Assembly: GCA_016788945.1 (NCBI GenBank)
Contig: JAEUSA010000035.1
Span: 1-12,336, forward strand
Length of the DNA: 12,336 nt
Reading direction: 5' to 3'
DNA from: Leptospiraceae bacterium
Lineage (GTDB): Bacteria > Spirochaetota > Leptospiria > Turneriellales > Turneriellaceae
Part shown: piece by piece, positions 5,758 to 12,336 of the stretch
How positions within the stretch are numbered: position 1 is the stretch's first letter
How the letters are laid out: each line of letters opens with the position of its first letter
Position numbers and translations under genes: made by a program
The notes under the pieces: model-generated
Databases searched by the model: none
What the model saw: the letters and a program-made list of their open reading frames with translations, nothing else
Told to the model about the DNA's origin: nothing

Positions 5758-5779
5758 TGCACAGGGGGCCCCCTGTGCA
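5758..5779. terminator. 22-bp perfect palindrome between convergent genes
   Basis: TGCACAGGGGG is followed immediately by its exact reverse complement CCCCCTGTGCA. It lies nine bases after the lipoyl gene stop and 10 bases after the stop of the minus-strand gene, where a bidirectional terminator would be expected. However, the T run (5751-5756) is on the left of the plus-strand palindrome, the wrong side for termination in either direction. It may be a variant terminator or a protein-binding site. Confidence 0.45.
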
Positions 5780-5789
5780 TTAACACCGG

Positions 5790-6149
5790 TTACAGTTCTT
5801 CGTTAACGCGCTGTACTGAACAAAACTTCTGGGCGAAGCTGCAGTAAAAAATGCGGCCAGTGACGCGAATTTTACCGGCGTCCGCAGGCAGCGATATGGA
5901 TTGCAGGCGGTTAAAGTATTTTTTATCTTCGGGGGCGGTGGAACCCTGAAAAGATTTTACGGTCAGCAGAATTTTACCCGTTGAAACAGAGGTAAAGGTC
6001 AGTTCATGTTTGCCGTCTTTCTGCACTCCATAACCTTTTTGCAGAGAAAAAGCGACAGTGCCCGGCTCACGGACGAGTCTGACGACGGCACTGCCGAATG
6101 CTTCAACCGCAAAAAAAACCGCGAGTACGAAAAACAATCCACCCTTCAC
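5790..6149 (-). CDS. Small secreted protein with two C-terminal cysteines
   Basis: This 119-residue protein is not recognised with certainty. Residues 1-21 are a signal peptide (MKGGLFFVLAVFF, cleavage probably after GSA at 19-21). The rest is predicted beta-rich: HELTFTSVSTGKILLTVKSF (49-67) could be paired strands, and the end reads RVTGRIFYCSFAQKFC, with C103 and C110 seven residues apart. The pattern of an immunoglobulin-like fold ending in a strand with CX6C recalls the N-terminal domain of DsbD-type thiol-disulfide proteins, which would fit a periplasmic redox role. This is a weak analogy. The start is GTG at 6149: a stop codon lies four codons upstream and no other start is available. 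No ribosome site is seen. It is the last gene of the minus-strand run, 51 bases after the transporter. Confidence 0.65.
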   Translation of the reverse strand: MKGGLFFVLAVFFAVEAFGSAVVRLVREPGTVAFSLQKGYGVQKDGKHELTFTSVSTGKILLTVKSFQGSTAPEDKKYFNRLQSISLPADAGKIRVTGRIFYCSFAQKFCSVQRVNEEL

Positions 6150-6200
6150 AGTTAAAGGTTAATCAAACGGAGTCAATTATGCAACAAAAAATCGAGATAA

Positions 6201-7070
6201 TCAATGCTTCGGCCGCAACGCCAAGGCCACATTGGCGAACAAAACCAGGGCTGCGCCGATTGCCGAAGCGGCAGTGAACGGTTCGCCCAGAAAGGCAACC
6301 CCGGCAACGAGGGCAATCAGAATGCGGCTCGACGACAAGATCGAACCTTCGACTGCACCGACCCACGCGAACCCCCAGGTGAACACCCATTGCCCCGCGA
6401 CGCCGCAGAAGCCGGAGAGTAGAAGCAGCTGCCAAAAACGCGGCGGATAATCTGTGGGGGAAGCGCTTATGCCGAGGATTACTTCGACGAAAATCCAGAT
6501 GGCGGTGACCACCGTACCGAGAAAGAATGTGAAAAATAGCACATTAAAGGTAGAGTCAGTCTTGCGAATTTTCCGCAGGCTCATCACGCCTACGCCGGCC
6601 GTAATGCCCGACGCGAGGCCCAATAGGTCTGCCGTGGAAAAATGTAAGGCTTGCCCCCTGAGGGTGATGAGTGCTGCTCCGGAAATTGCAGACATGACCG
6701 CAATCCAGCTGAGTGCCGAGTTTTTTTCACCGATGAAGATGGGGGAGAGCAACGCAACGAATGCTGGATACGTCATGTTGAGCACGTTGGCATTCATCAC
6801 CGAGCCAAAGTGCGCCGCATAGAGAAAGAAAATCACAGCCACGACATTGAAAATGGCGCGCATGGCAAGCCAGCCGGTGTTTTGCACGGGGACACGGTGC
6901 TTGCGATAGAATAGATAAAAAAATGGCAGGCCGAGGAAAAAGCGGGAAAAATTAAACCACGATCCGGGCGCGCGGAAATCGAGGCTTGCAAAATGTACGA
7001 AAAGCGTCGCGAGGTAGAAGAAGAATGCAGAACAGAGTATCAGCGCGATACCGGGCGTGCGTTTGTTCAT
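6201..7070 (-). CDS. DMT-superfamily (EamA) transporter
   Basis: This 289-residue integral membrane protein has about ten hydrophobic helices in two homologous halves of five, as in the drug/metabolite transporter (EamA/RhaT) family. Typical features are the conserved first helix with phenylalanines, the RFFLGLPFFYLFY segment (43-55), the NMTYPAFVALLSPIFIGE segment (98-115) ending the first repeat, and the matching SSRILIALVAGVAFLGEP stretch (246-263) in the second repeat. Such proteins export or exchange small metabolites such as amino acids, nucleotide derivatives or nucleobases. The substrate cannot be told from sequence. Its ATG overlaps the TGA of the nucleosidase-family gene by four bases (ATGA), so translation is probably coupled. 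This suggests, without proving, that the transporter handles a substrate or product of that enzyme. Confidence 0.9.
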   Translation of the reverse strand: MNKRTPGIALILCSAFFFYLATLFVHFASLDFRAPGSWFNFSRFFLGLPFFYLFYRKHRVPVQNTGWLAMRAIFNVVAVIFFLYAAHFGSVMNANVLNMTYPAFVALLSPIFIGEKNSALSWIAVMSAISGAALITLRGQALHFSTADLLGLASGITAGVGVMSLRKIRKTDSTFNVLFFTFFLGTVVTAIWIFVEVILGISASPTDYPPRFWQLLLLSGFCGVAGQWVFTWGFAWVGAVEGSILSSSRILIALVAGVAFLGEPFTAASAIGAALVLFANVALALRPKH

Positions 7071-7753
7071 CGCTCAGGAATCGATGCCAGCGCAGTCTTC
7101 ACCTGCCGGAAAATTTCCCTCGCTACCCGGCGGCGGCGCAGCTTTAGAACGAAATAATCCCAAATGCCGAATCGCAGAATTTCTCTCACGGACGGTCGTG
7201 TGCGTGCCGTACCGCTCATCAGCTGTCGCAGTGCCATGTCTTTCGCGAGATAACTCTCTTCACCGGGCAAATCGTCGACCACGCGGATTACAGAGAACGG
7301 CAGCGCGGCGAATTCCGGCTCAGCCATGATGCCCGCGATGGTGTATGTTTCCATATCCAGTACATCGGCCCCGGTTTGCTCTCGCAGATCTGCCTTTGCG
7401 TTGTCTGTTGTCACCAGATGGCGCAGCGATACGCCGCTTACGCCGCTCTGCCCGATGATGCGATTTTTTTCACCGGGGGTCGTTACTGTGCTAATGATGA
7501 CCGGTTGTAGATGCGTCAGTGCGGCGGTCAGGCTCGCACAGCTGCCCGAATGAACAACTGCATCGAAGCGGTAGAGCATCAGAAAGCGCCTCACCTGTTG
7601 CGGCGCATAGACGCCCGGCCGCGTGAGAAACAGCGCAGCGCCCTTGCCGGCAATGGTGCCGCGATAATGATAGATGCCTTCGCGCTTTACGGGTGAAAGT
7701 CTGCGCAACAGCTCAGAAGCCTCATGGCGCGTCGCGATCAGAATGGCGGTCAT
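7067..7753 (-). CDS. Nucleoside phosphorylase/nucleosidase-family protein
   Basis: This 228-residue cytoplasmic protein belongs to the PNP/UDP phosphorylase superfamily, closest in style to MTA/SAH nucleosidase and its relatives. Evidence is the N-terminal ILIATRHEA strand (4-12), the glycine turn VVHSGSCASL (66-75) in place of the usual GTAG-type loop, DMET at 133-136 matching the purine-site DME motif, and VIRVVDDLPGEE (155-166), where D160 or D161 corresponds to the catalytic aspartate of the R-x-x-SD motif. The serine normally before that aspartate is V159, and the first glycine loop is altered, so the substrate may differ from MTA/SAH. Futalosine hydrolase and hopanoid-associated phosphorylase-like branches are alternatives. 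The C-terminal 50 residues are rich in arginine. It lies 47 bases downstream of coaB and overlaps the transporter gene. Confidence 0.75.
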   Translation of the reverse strand: MTAILIATRHEASELLRRLSPVKREGIYHYRGTIAGKGAALFLTRPGVYAPQQVRRFLMLYRFDAVVHSGSCASLTAALTHLQPVIISTVTTPGEKNRIIGQSGVSGVSLRHLVTTDNAKADLREQTGADVLDMETYTIAGIMAEPEFAALPFSVIRVVDDLPGEESYLAKDMALRQLMSGTARTRPSVREILRFGIWDYFVLKLRRRRVAREIFRQVKTALASIPER

Positions 7754-7800
7754 GGTTCGACTTTGCTCACCAAGGGTATTTTACCGCCACGCGACACAGA

Positions 7801-8481
7801 CTATGCGCTTGCATAGGCAATTATACAGTCGATGATTTTTTTGCCCAGTGCTTCTTTGGCCTCGTTGGCGAATTCAACGCGCCGGCCGTCGCGGTAAAAT
7901 ACGGTGAACTCGTTGGTTGTTGAGGCAAAACCCGCACCCTTGCGAGAGACATCGTTCAAAAAGATCATATCGAGTTCTTTATCGCGCAATTTACCCAGCG
8001 CGTACTTTTCCGTTTCGTGGGTTTCTGCCGCGAAACCGATCAGCAGAGCCCGCGGTTGCAGTTGGCGGTTTTTCGCGGCCATTTCCTTAAGTATGTCAGG
8101 GTTAGGCACGAGGTTGATCTGCGGATTCTCGGTCTTTTTGATTTTGATCGGCGAGCGTACCGCCGGGCGGTAATCTGCGGGGGCAGCCGCCATGACGAGA
8201 ATACCGCCGGCGTTGAGGTTGGCTTCCACCTCGCGCAGCATATCTTCGGTGCTGATAACCTGCCGGTTCGTCGCGCCGCTCACCGTTGCAAACTCGGCGC
8301 TTACGGGGCCTGCAACATAGATGACTTCAAAACCGCCATGGGCGACCGCGGCACTCGCAATCGCATGGCCCATGCGGCCGGTACTCGGATTCGACAAGAA
8401 ACGGATCGGATCGAAATATTCGCGCGTTGGCCCTGAGGTAATGATGATGCGGCGCTTGGCCGCCTCAGTGGTAACGCGCAT
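7801..8481 (-). CDS. coaB: Stand-alone phosphopantothenoylcysteine synthetase
   Basis: This 226-residue enzyme joins 4'-phosphopantothenate to cysteine, using a nucleotide triphosphate, in coenzyme A synthesis. It shows the full CoaB signature: ITSGPTREYFDPIRFLSN (14-31) with STGRMG (33-38), the nucleotide-site MAAAPADYRP (97-106), the KIKK stretch (113-116), LVPNPDIL (124-131), GFAAET (149-154) and FLNDVSRKGAGF (174-185). In most bacteria CoaB is the C-terminal half of a CoaBC fusion of about 400 residues. Here the flavin-dependent decarboxylase half (CoaC) is absent, and an ATG begins right at the CoaB domain. A separate coaC must exist elsewhere or the pathway differs. The ATG at 8481 has no clear ribosome site. 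It lies 15 bases after the ArsC-family gene, so both are probably on one transcript. Confidence 0.9.
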   Translation of the reverse strand: MRVTTEAAKRRIIITSGPTREYFDPIRFLSNPSTGRMGHAIASAAVAHGGFEVIYVAGPVSAEFATVSGATNRQVISTEDMLREVEANLNAGGILVMAAAPADYRPAVRSPIKIKKTENPQINLVPNPDILKEMAAKNRQLQPRALLIGFAAETHETEKYALGKLRDKELDMIFLNDVSRKGAGFASTTNEFTVFYRDGRRVEFANEAKEALGKKIIDCIIAYASA

Positions 8482-8496
8482 CGAGGCGCCGGGCCG

Positions 8497-8904
8497 TCAG
8501 ATAATGCGGCGCACGTCTTCGGGCGGACGGCCCAACACGGCGCGCTGGCCTTTGACGACGATCGGGCGCTCAATCAGTATGGGATACTCATTGAGATACG
8601 TCAGAAGCTCATCGTCCGTCAGGTCTTTATTTTTGAGCCCGAGGTCTTTATAGAGCGGCTCTGATTTGCGGAAAATATCGCGCGGGCGACGACCCATTTT
8701 GCGCAATACTTCGGCGAGCTCGGCCTTTGAGGGTGGCTCTTCCATATAGTTGCGGATTTCAGGATCGATGCCTTTTTCTTTGATAATTTGCAGCGCTTCG
8801 CGGCTCTTGCGGCATTTAGGATTATAGTAGATGGTCACTTTTGCATGTGCACCGGCCGAGCCGTTCGCCGTCCCTTGCGGGGGCGCACCAGAGAGTTTCG
8901 CCAT
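8497..8904 (-). CDS. ArsC/YffB-family thioredoxin-fold reductase
   Basis: This 135-residue protein is of the glutaredoxin-type arsenate reductase family. The active-site cysteine is C31 in YYNPKCRKSREAL (26-38), as in ArsC and YfgD. FRKSEPLYKDLGL (78-90), with R79, matches the RKN arginine region, and ERPIVV (112-117) and LGRPPE (124-129) hold the two further arginines (R113, R126) that bind the oxyanion. All key residues of a glutathione/glutaredoxin-coupled arsenate reductase are present. No ars regulator or efflux pump is nearby, so a general thiol role is possible. Residues 1-21 (Gly, Ala and Pro rich) are an extension beyond the fold. A GTG at 8838 would give a protein of usual size, so the start is uncertain. 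It is first in the minus-strand run, facing the GGDEF-EAL gene across 78 bases. Confidence 0.8.
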   Translation of the reverse strand: MAKLSGAPPQGTANGSAGAHAKVTIYYNPKCRKSREALQIIKEKGIDPEIRNYMEEPPSKAELAEVLRKMGRRPRDIFRKSEPLYKDLGLKNKDLTDDELLTYLNEYPILIERPIVVKGQRAVLGRPPEDVRRII

Positions 8905-8982
8905 GCAGACAGAAAATGCGATTTAGACATGCCGTCAAGGACAAAGGGCTTTACAGATCGCGTCACAGCAGATGCTTAACCG
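8905..8982. promoter_or_regulatory. Divergent intergenic region between ArsC-family and GGDEF-EAL genes
   Basis: This 78-base gap separates divergent genes and should contain promoters for both the minus-strand run and the plus-strand signalling gene. TTTACA at 8950-8955 is a possible -35 box for the plus-strand gene, but no matching -10 is convincing. No strong ribosome site precedes either start codon. No palindrome stands out. Confidence 0.3.
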
Positions 8983-11304
8983 ATGCGCAAACGGGGGTCA
9001 TGGAGATTCGCAAACCCTGTACAAAGTGCGCCTTCTGCCGAGGCACAAAACCTTTGGAAATATAGGCTGGTTGTTTGGGCGATTCTGACGGTTGGCGTCG
9101 GCAGTGTCGTGACCATCATTTTATGGATTTTGCGCATGGGCCGCGTCGACCTCGGTGCGGCCTTGGGCATTACTTTTGCGACGATCGTTTTTTTAAGTCT
9201 GCATCCGAGGTTTGGTTGGCGCACGAAGGCGGTAGTACTCGTCGCCGACTTGACGTTGATCGGTCTGTATTTTCCTTCGCTGGTCGGGGTAAGATACACT
9301 GCACTGGCCATTGCCAGTTCGGGAATTATCATCACCGCCGCGTTTTTCGGCCGTAGGCCGGCATTTCTTCTGATACTGTTCGATACCCTCATTCTCATTT
9401 TTTATGCCTACGGCTCGAGTACGGGGCTGATACATCCACCTGAACTGATGCTGCCCGGTGAGAGCGTCATCATGTCATGGCTGAGAACGACGATCGTTTT
9501 TGTGACGATCAGTTCGATGCTTTCGCTGATGATTTCCGGTCTTGTTGATAAACTCGAAGCCACTGTCGAACACCTGCGACAGGTTTCAGAGCTATCGGGA
9601 TACAATGAGTTAAAATACCGTCGCCTGATCGATTTTGCCCCCGAAGCGATTGTCGTTTTCGATCTTGAACTCCGTAAGTTCGTCGACGCTAATCCGCTTG
9701 CGGAAAAGTTATTCGGTTATGAACGCGAAGAATTGCTGCAACTGGGGCCGGTCGAGTTAAGCCCCGAGTTACAGGAAAACGGCCGACGCTCGGTTGACGT
9801 GGCGCAGGAGCAATTGTCGCGCGCTGCAGCCGGCGAAGTCGCTGTATTTGAATGGCTGCACAAAAATCGTGATGGCGATGTAATTCCGTGTGAAGTGCGT
9901 CTGCTGTTATTGCCAGAAAAAAACAGCGTTCGCATACGGGGCAGTATCACCGATATACGCGAGCGGCGCAAAGCACAGGCGTTGATACAGAGCCTGGCGC
10001 TTTACGATAATTTGACCGGGTTGCCGAACCGCAAGCTATTTCACGACCGCCTGCAACACGCGATAGCAACGAGCGAGCGCGATTTCAAATACAATGCCCT
10101 GTACTTTATCGACGTCGATAACTTTAAGAATATTAATGATGCGACCGGCCACGCATCGGGAGATTATTTTCTTACCGTCGTCGCAGAGCGTTTGGCCGGC
10201 TGCCTGCGCGAAACCGACACGCTGGCACGCTGGGGGGGCGACGAATTCGTCGTCATCGCCGAAAACATCAGTTCGTCGCTTTCCGATGCAGGCAGAAAGG
10301 CTGAACTCCTTGGCGAACAGATGCTGGCGGCGGTGAATGTTCCGGTGGCGAATCCTTATGCGCAGGGCCAGAATTACCAGAGCAGCGTCAGCATCGGCAT
10401 CACGCTGATGTACGGTCATATTCACACACCGGAAGAGTTGCTCAAGCGCGCCGATATAGCGCTGTATGAGGCGAAACAGGCGGGCAAGAACCGGCTGCGT
10501 TATTTTGACATCGAAATGCAGAAATCTGTCGAAGACCGTCTGCGTCTCGAAGCTGACCTACGGCGCGCGGTTGCCGAACGCCAGTTCACCCTGCATTATC
10601 AGCCGCAGTGGAATGCGTCAGGAAAAATCTGCGGTGCCGAAATTCTTCTTCGCTGGCAACATCCGACGCGTGGGCTTATTTCACCGTCTGAATTTATCGC
10701 GATTGCCGAAGAAACGGGCGACATTCTTGAAATCGGCAAGTGGGTAATCGCCGAGGCGTGTGCACGGCTGAATGCCTGGCGGTCTGAACCGGGGTTTCGC
10801 GAACTGAACCTCGCCGTGAATGTAAGTCCCCGCCAATACCGCGATGCCGGGTTTGTTGATTATGTGCGATCGGCAACGCGCGAAACCGGTATCGATGCGT
10901 CGCGCCTGATTTTTGAACTTACCGAGAGCCTGATGCTCGAAAATGTGGCAGAAACGGTACAAAAGATGGAAAGTATTCGTGATCTTGGCATACAGTTTTC
11001 GATCGACGATTTCGGCACAGGCTATTCATCGCTGACCTACTTGAAGAGCCTGCCTCTGAGCGAACTGAAGATCGACCAGACCTTTGTGCAAGAGATCACC
11101 ACTGACAAGAACAATGCGACGCTGATACGCACGATAATCGGCATGGCGCAGAACCTCAATCTGAAAGTTCTCGCCGAGGGAGTCGAGACCAAAGAACAAC
11201 TTGAAGCGCTGCGCGAAATGGGTTGCGAGGCGTATCAGGGATATTATTTCAGTCGGCCATTGCCACCCGATGAATTCGAGGCGCTGGCCGGCAAGGCTTC
11301 GTAA
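8983..11304 (+). CDS. Membrane PAS-GGDEF-EAL cyclic-di-GMP protein
   Basis: This 773-residue protein makes or degrades cyclic di-GMP. Residues 27-188 contain about six membrane helices of no recognised sensor family. A helix and PAS domain follow (about 188-328; YRRLIDFAPEAIVVFD at 212-227, then FGYEREELL, ending with ITDIRERR). The GGDEF domain (340-508) has an intact RWGGDEF (416-422), and the RxxD inhibitory site (RETD, 409-412) stands exactly five residues before it, so diguanylate cyclase activity with product feedback is expected. The EAL domain (516-768) has EIL (553-555) instead of EAL, but keeps NVSPRQ, ELTES, IDDFGTGYSS (674-683), KID and EGVET, so phosphodiesterase activity remains plausible. 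Such bifunctional proteins switch according to input. The ATG at 8983 lacks a clear ribosome site, and residues 1-26 are not hydrophobic. Only 20 bases separate it from the convergent gene. Confidence 0.93.
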   Translation: MRKRGSWRFANPVQSAPSAEAQNLWKYRLVVWAILTVGVGSVVTIILWILRMGRVDLGAALGITFATIVFLSLHPRFGWRTKAVVLVADLTLIGLYFPSLVGVRYTALAIASSGIIITAAFFGRRPAFLLILFDTLILIFYAYGSSTGLIHPPELMLPGESVIMSWLRTTIVFVTISSMLSLMISGLVDKLEATVEHLRQVSELSGYNELKYRRLIDFAPEAIVVFDLELRKFVDANPLAEKLFGYEREELLQLGPVELSPELQENGRRSVDVAQEQLSRAAAGEVAVFEWLHKNRDGDVIPCEVRLLLLPEKNSVRIRGSITDIRERRKAQALIQSLALYDNLTGLPNRKLFHDRLQHAIATSERDFKYNALYFIDVDNFKNINDATGHASGDYFLTVVAERLAGCLRETDTLARWGGDEFVVIAENISSSLSDAGRKAELLGEQMLAAVNVPVANPYAQGQNYQSSVSIGITLMYGHIHTPEELLKRADIALYEAKQAGKNRLRYFDIEMQKSVEDRLRLEADLRRAVAERQFTLHYQPQWNASGKICGAEILLRWQHPTRGLISPSEFIAIAEETGDILEIGKWVIAEACARLNAWRSEPGFRELNLAVNVSPRQYRDAGFVDYVRSATRETGIDASRLIFELTESLMLENVAETVQKMESIRDLGIQFSIDDFGTGYSSLTYLKSLPLSELKIDQTFVQEITTDKNNATLIRTIIGMAQNLNLKVLAEGVETKEQLEALREMGCEAYQGYYFSRPLPPDEFEALAGKAS

Positions 11305-11324
11305 ACTTCGGTTCAGAAACCTAT

Positions 11325-12336
11325 TTACTTCTTAATTACGACTTCGTTGCCCAAAAGATCAATAATATGTACCTCGACGCTTCCCGCCGGAAGTTTAATC
11401 ACATCGTTTGCACGCCATTGCTTGAAATACTTATCTTCGACGAGCTTGCCGTTTTGGTAGATGCGCACGACGATCGGGAAGTTTTCGTCTTTTAGTATCA
11501 GCGTCTTCACCCCGCCTTCGCCGCTGCCTTCTTCAACGGCAGGCGCTCGCGCGTCGATGAGCATGCGTCTTGTCTGCATCGGTTCAACCACACCAGCTAC
11601 GTTGGTAGCCTGGAATTCAACGATGTAGAAACCATATTTACCTTTGGCGAATGAAGCCACTTCGATTTCGTCGAGATACTTGTTCCACGCTCCCGGTTGG
11701 CTGCCTTCGGCATATATGCGGTACTCCATTTTGTCGTTCGGAGCGTGGCCGAACTCGGGAATCAGAGCGATCTTGGTTTTTGCTCCGACCGTGAAACCAC
11801 CTTTGCCATGCAAGAACGGTGCGTAGAATTTTGCGTACGTGCGGGGAATATCAGTGTATACCCAGAAGATCCAAGTCTGAATAGGTTCAGTAACCGCGGT
11901 GTCTTCTGTATTGTAGAGATTCATTTTGTACTGGCCGGCATTTTCAAAAGTTACGGGCCCTTCATACTTTTTGCGGCCATTCGTATTCTCCGGAGCCTCT
12001 TTATTGCCGATTGCCTCGACGTCATAGAATAGCGGGTTGTTCTGGTCGAGTTTATCAGCCGCGACAGATTTTCCGCGCAACACCCATCGTGCTCGGCCGT
12101 CTTTGTCGATTACTTGTGCAAATACCTCCTGCGGTCTGACGGGTTTCGCGCCTTTCGCTGCGGGAGGTTCATCGGGTTGTTTGACAGGTTCTTTCGCAGC
12201 GAATTTCACGGGTCGCTGTATTTCAACGATTTCACCCCAGGGCCCGTAGAGCCCGTCACGGTAAGCTGAACGCAGGCGAAAATAGCGGAAACGAACGGGT
12301 AGATTGGTTTTGATTTCGGTGCGTGTGATCTTGTCT
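11325..12336 (-). CDS. C-terminal part of an FN3/Ig-like repeat protein (cut by window edge)
   Basis: The frame is open through the right edge, so the start lies outside. 336 residues are visible. The first visible part, up to about YGPWGEIVEI, resembles the closing strands of a fibronectin type III domain (RFRYFRLRS, then an aromatic YGPW turn). A Lys/Pro/Ala-rich linker (12195-12140 region) follows, then at least two beta-rich segments with Ig-like features (QYKMNLYNTED; YGFYIVEFQATNVAG), and a C-terminal strand module ending in GSVEVHIIDLLGNEVVIKK. No cysteines or membrane helices are visible. Such architecture suggests an extracytoplasmic surface or periplasmic binding protein, but the signal sequence would be outside the window. 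The GTG at 12209 is an internal codon, not the start. Family and function are not recognised. Confidence 0.7.
   Translation of the reverse strand, partial: DKITRTEIKTNLPVRFRYFRLRSAYRDGLYGPWGEIVEIQRPVKFAAKEPVKQPDEPPAAKGAKPVRPQEVFAQVIDKDGRARWVLRGKSVAADKLDQNNPLFYDVEAIGNKEAPENTNGRKKYEGPVTFENAGQYKMNLYNTEDTAVTEPIQTWIFWVYTDIPRTYAKFYAPFLHGKGGFTVGAKTKIALIPEFGHAPNDKMEYRIYAEGSQPGAWNKYLDEIEVASFAKGKYGFYIVEFQATNVAGVVEPMQTRRMLIDARAPAVEEGSGEGGVKTLILKDENFPIVVRIYQNGKLVEDKYFKQWRANDVIKLPAGSVEVHIIDLLGNEVVIKK

Noticed and set aside
6179..6277. 32-codon plus-strand frame preceded by GGAG, opposite the end of the transporter gene
   Set aside because: The ribosome site and ATG look good, but the peptide is mostly a reverse reading of the transporter, with no signal, hydrophobic segment or family likeness. 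Chance is the simpler explanation, though ribosome profiling could overturn this.
12207..12209. GTG as start codon of the right-edge gene
   Set aside because: The frame continues open without a stop to the window edge, and the upstream residues carry FN3-like features, so the gene starts outside the window.
1..12336. CRISPR arrays, tRNA or rRNA genes, insertion sequences or prophage genes
   Set aside because: No regularly spaced repeats, no tRNA-like cloverleaf, no transposase or integrase motifs, and no paired terminal repeats were seen on either strand.

Overview
The window looks like a chromosomal segment from a spirochaete of the order Leptospirales, most likely outside Leptospira itself (a Turneriella- or Leptonema-like genome). 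This rests on a secreted TPR-like protein that I read as a flagellar coiling protein A (FcpA) homologue, on the dense membrane-bound cyclic-nucleotide signalling typical of the group, and on base composition near 50% GC by eye, which is higher than in Leptospira. The organism is an inference. I could run no database search. There are no RNA genes, insertion sequences or CRISPR arrays, and every stretch over 300 bases carries a gene.

Layout, left to right. (1) Bases 1-215 are an AT-rich control region with a palindrome and a partial sigma-54-like site. (2) 216-3010, plus strand: a secreted phosphatidylinositol-type phospholipase C whose C-terminal lectin-like domain has its two halves in reversed order; a large hairpin; a membrane-anchored lipase-chaperone-like (Lif/LifO) protein; and a two-CBS-domain protein starting one base after the chaperone stop. 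(3) 3011-4129: a sigma-28-like promoter, the FcpA-like secreted protein and a strong intrinsic terminator. (4) 4171-5749, plus strand: a six-helix membrane class III adenylate cyclase, then an 80-residue free-standing lipoyl domain. (5) 5790-8904, minus strand, a compact run in transcription order: ArsC-family reductase, stand-alone CoaB, nucleoside phosphorylase/nucleosidase-family protein, DMT/EamA transporter, small secreted two-cysteine protein. (6) 8983-11304, plus strand: a membrane PAS-GGDEF-EAL protein. (7) 11325 to the right edge, minus strand: the C-terminal part of a protein with fibronectin-III/Ig-like segments, cut by the window edge.

Functionally the window combines secreted lipid- and glycan-directed activity (phospholipase-lectin plus a possible dedicated foldase), a motility structure (FcpA-like, with its own flagellar-type promoter), two second-messenger enzymes (cAMP and c-di-GMP) and a housekeeping/salvage operon including coenzyme A synthesis. 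The most unusual items are the phospholipase, which has eukaryote-like calcium-site motifs and an apparently circularly permuted C-type lectin domain, its neighbour the Lif-like chaperone, and the match to the sigma-28 consensus in front of the FcpA-like gene.
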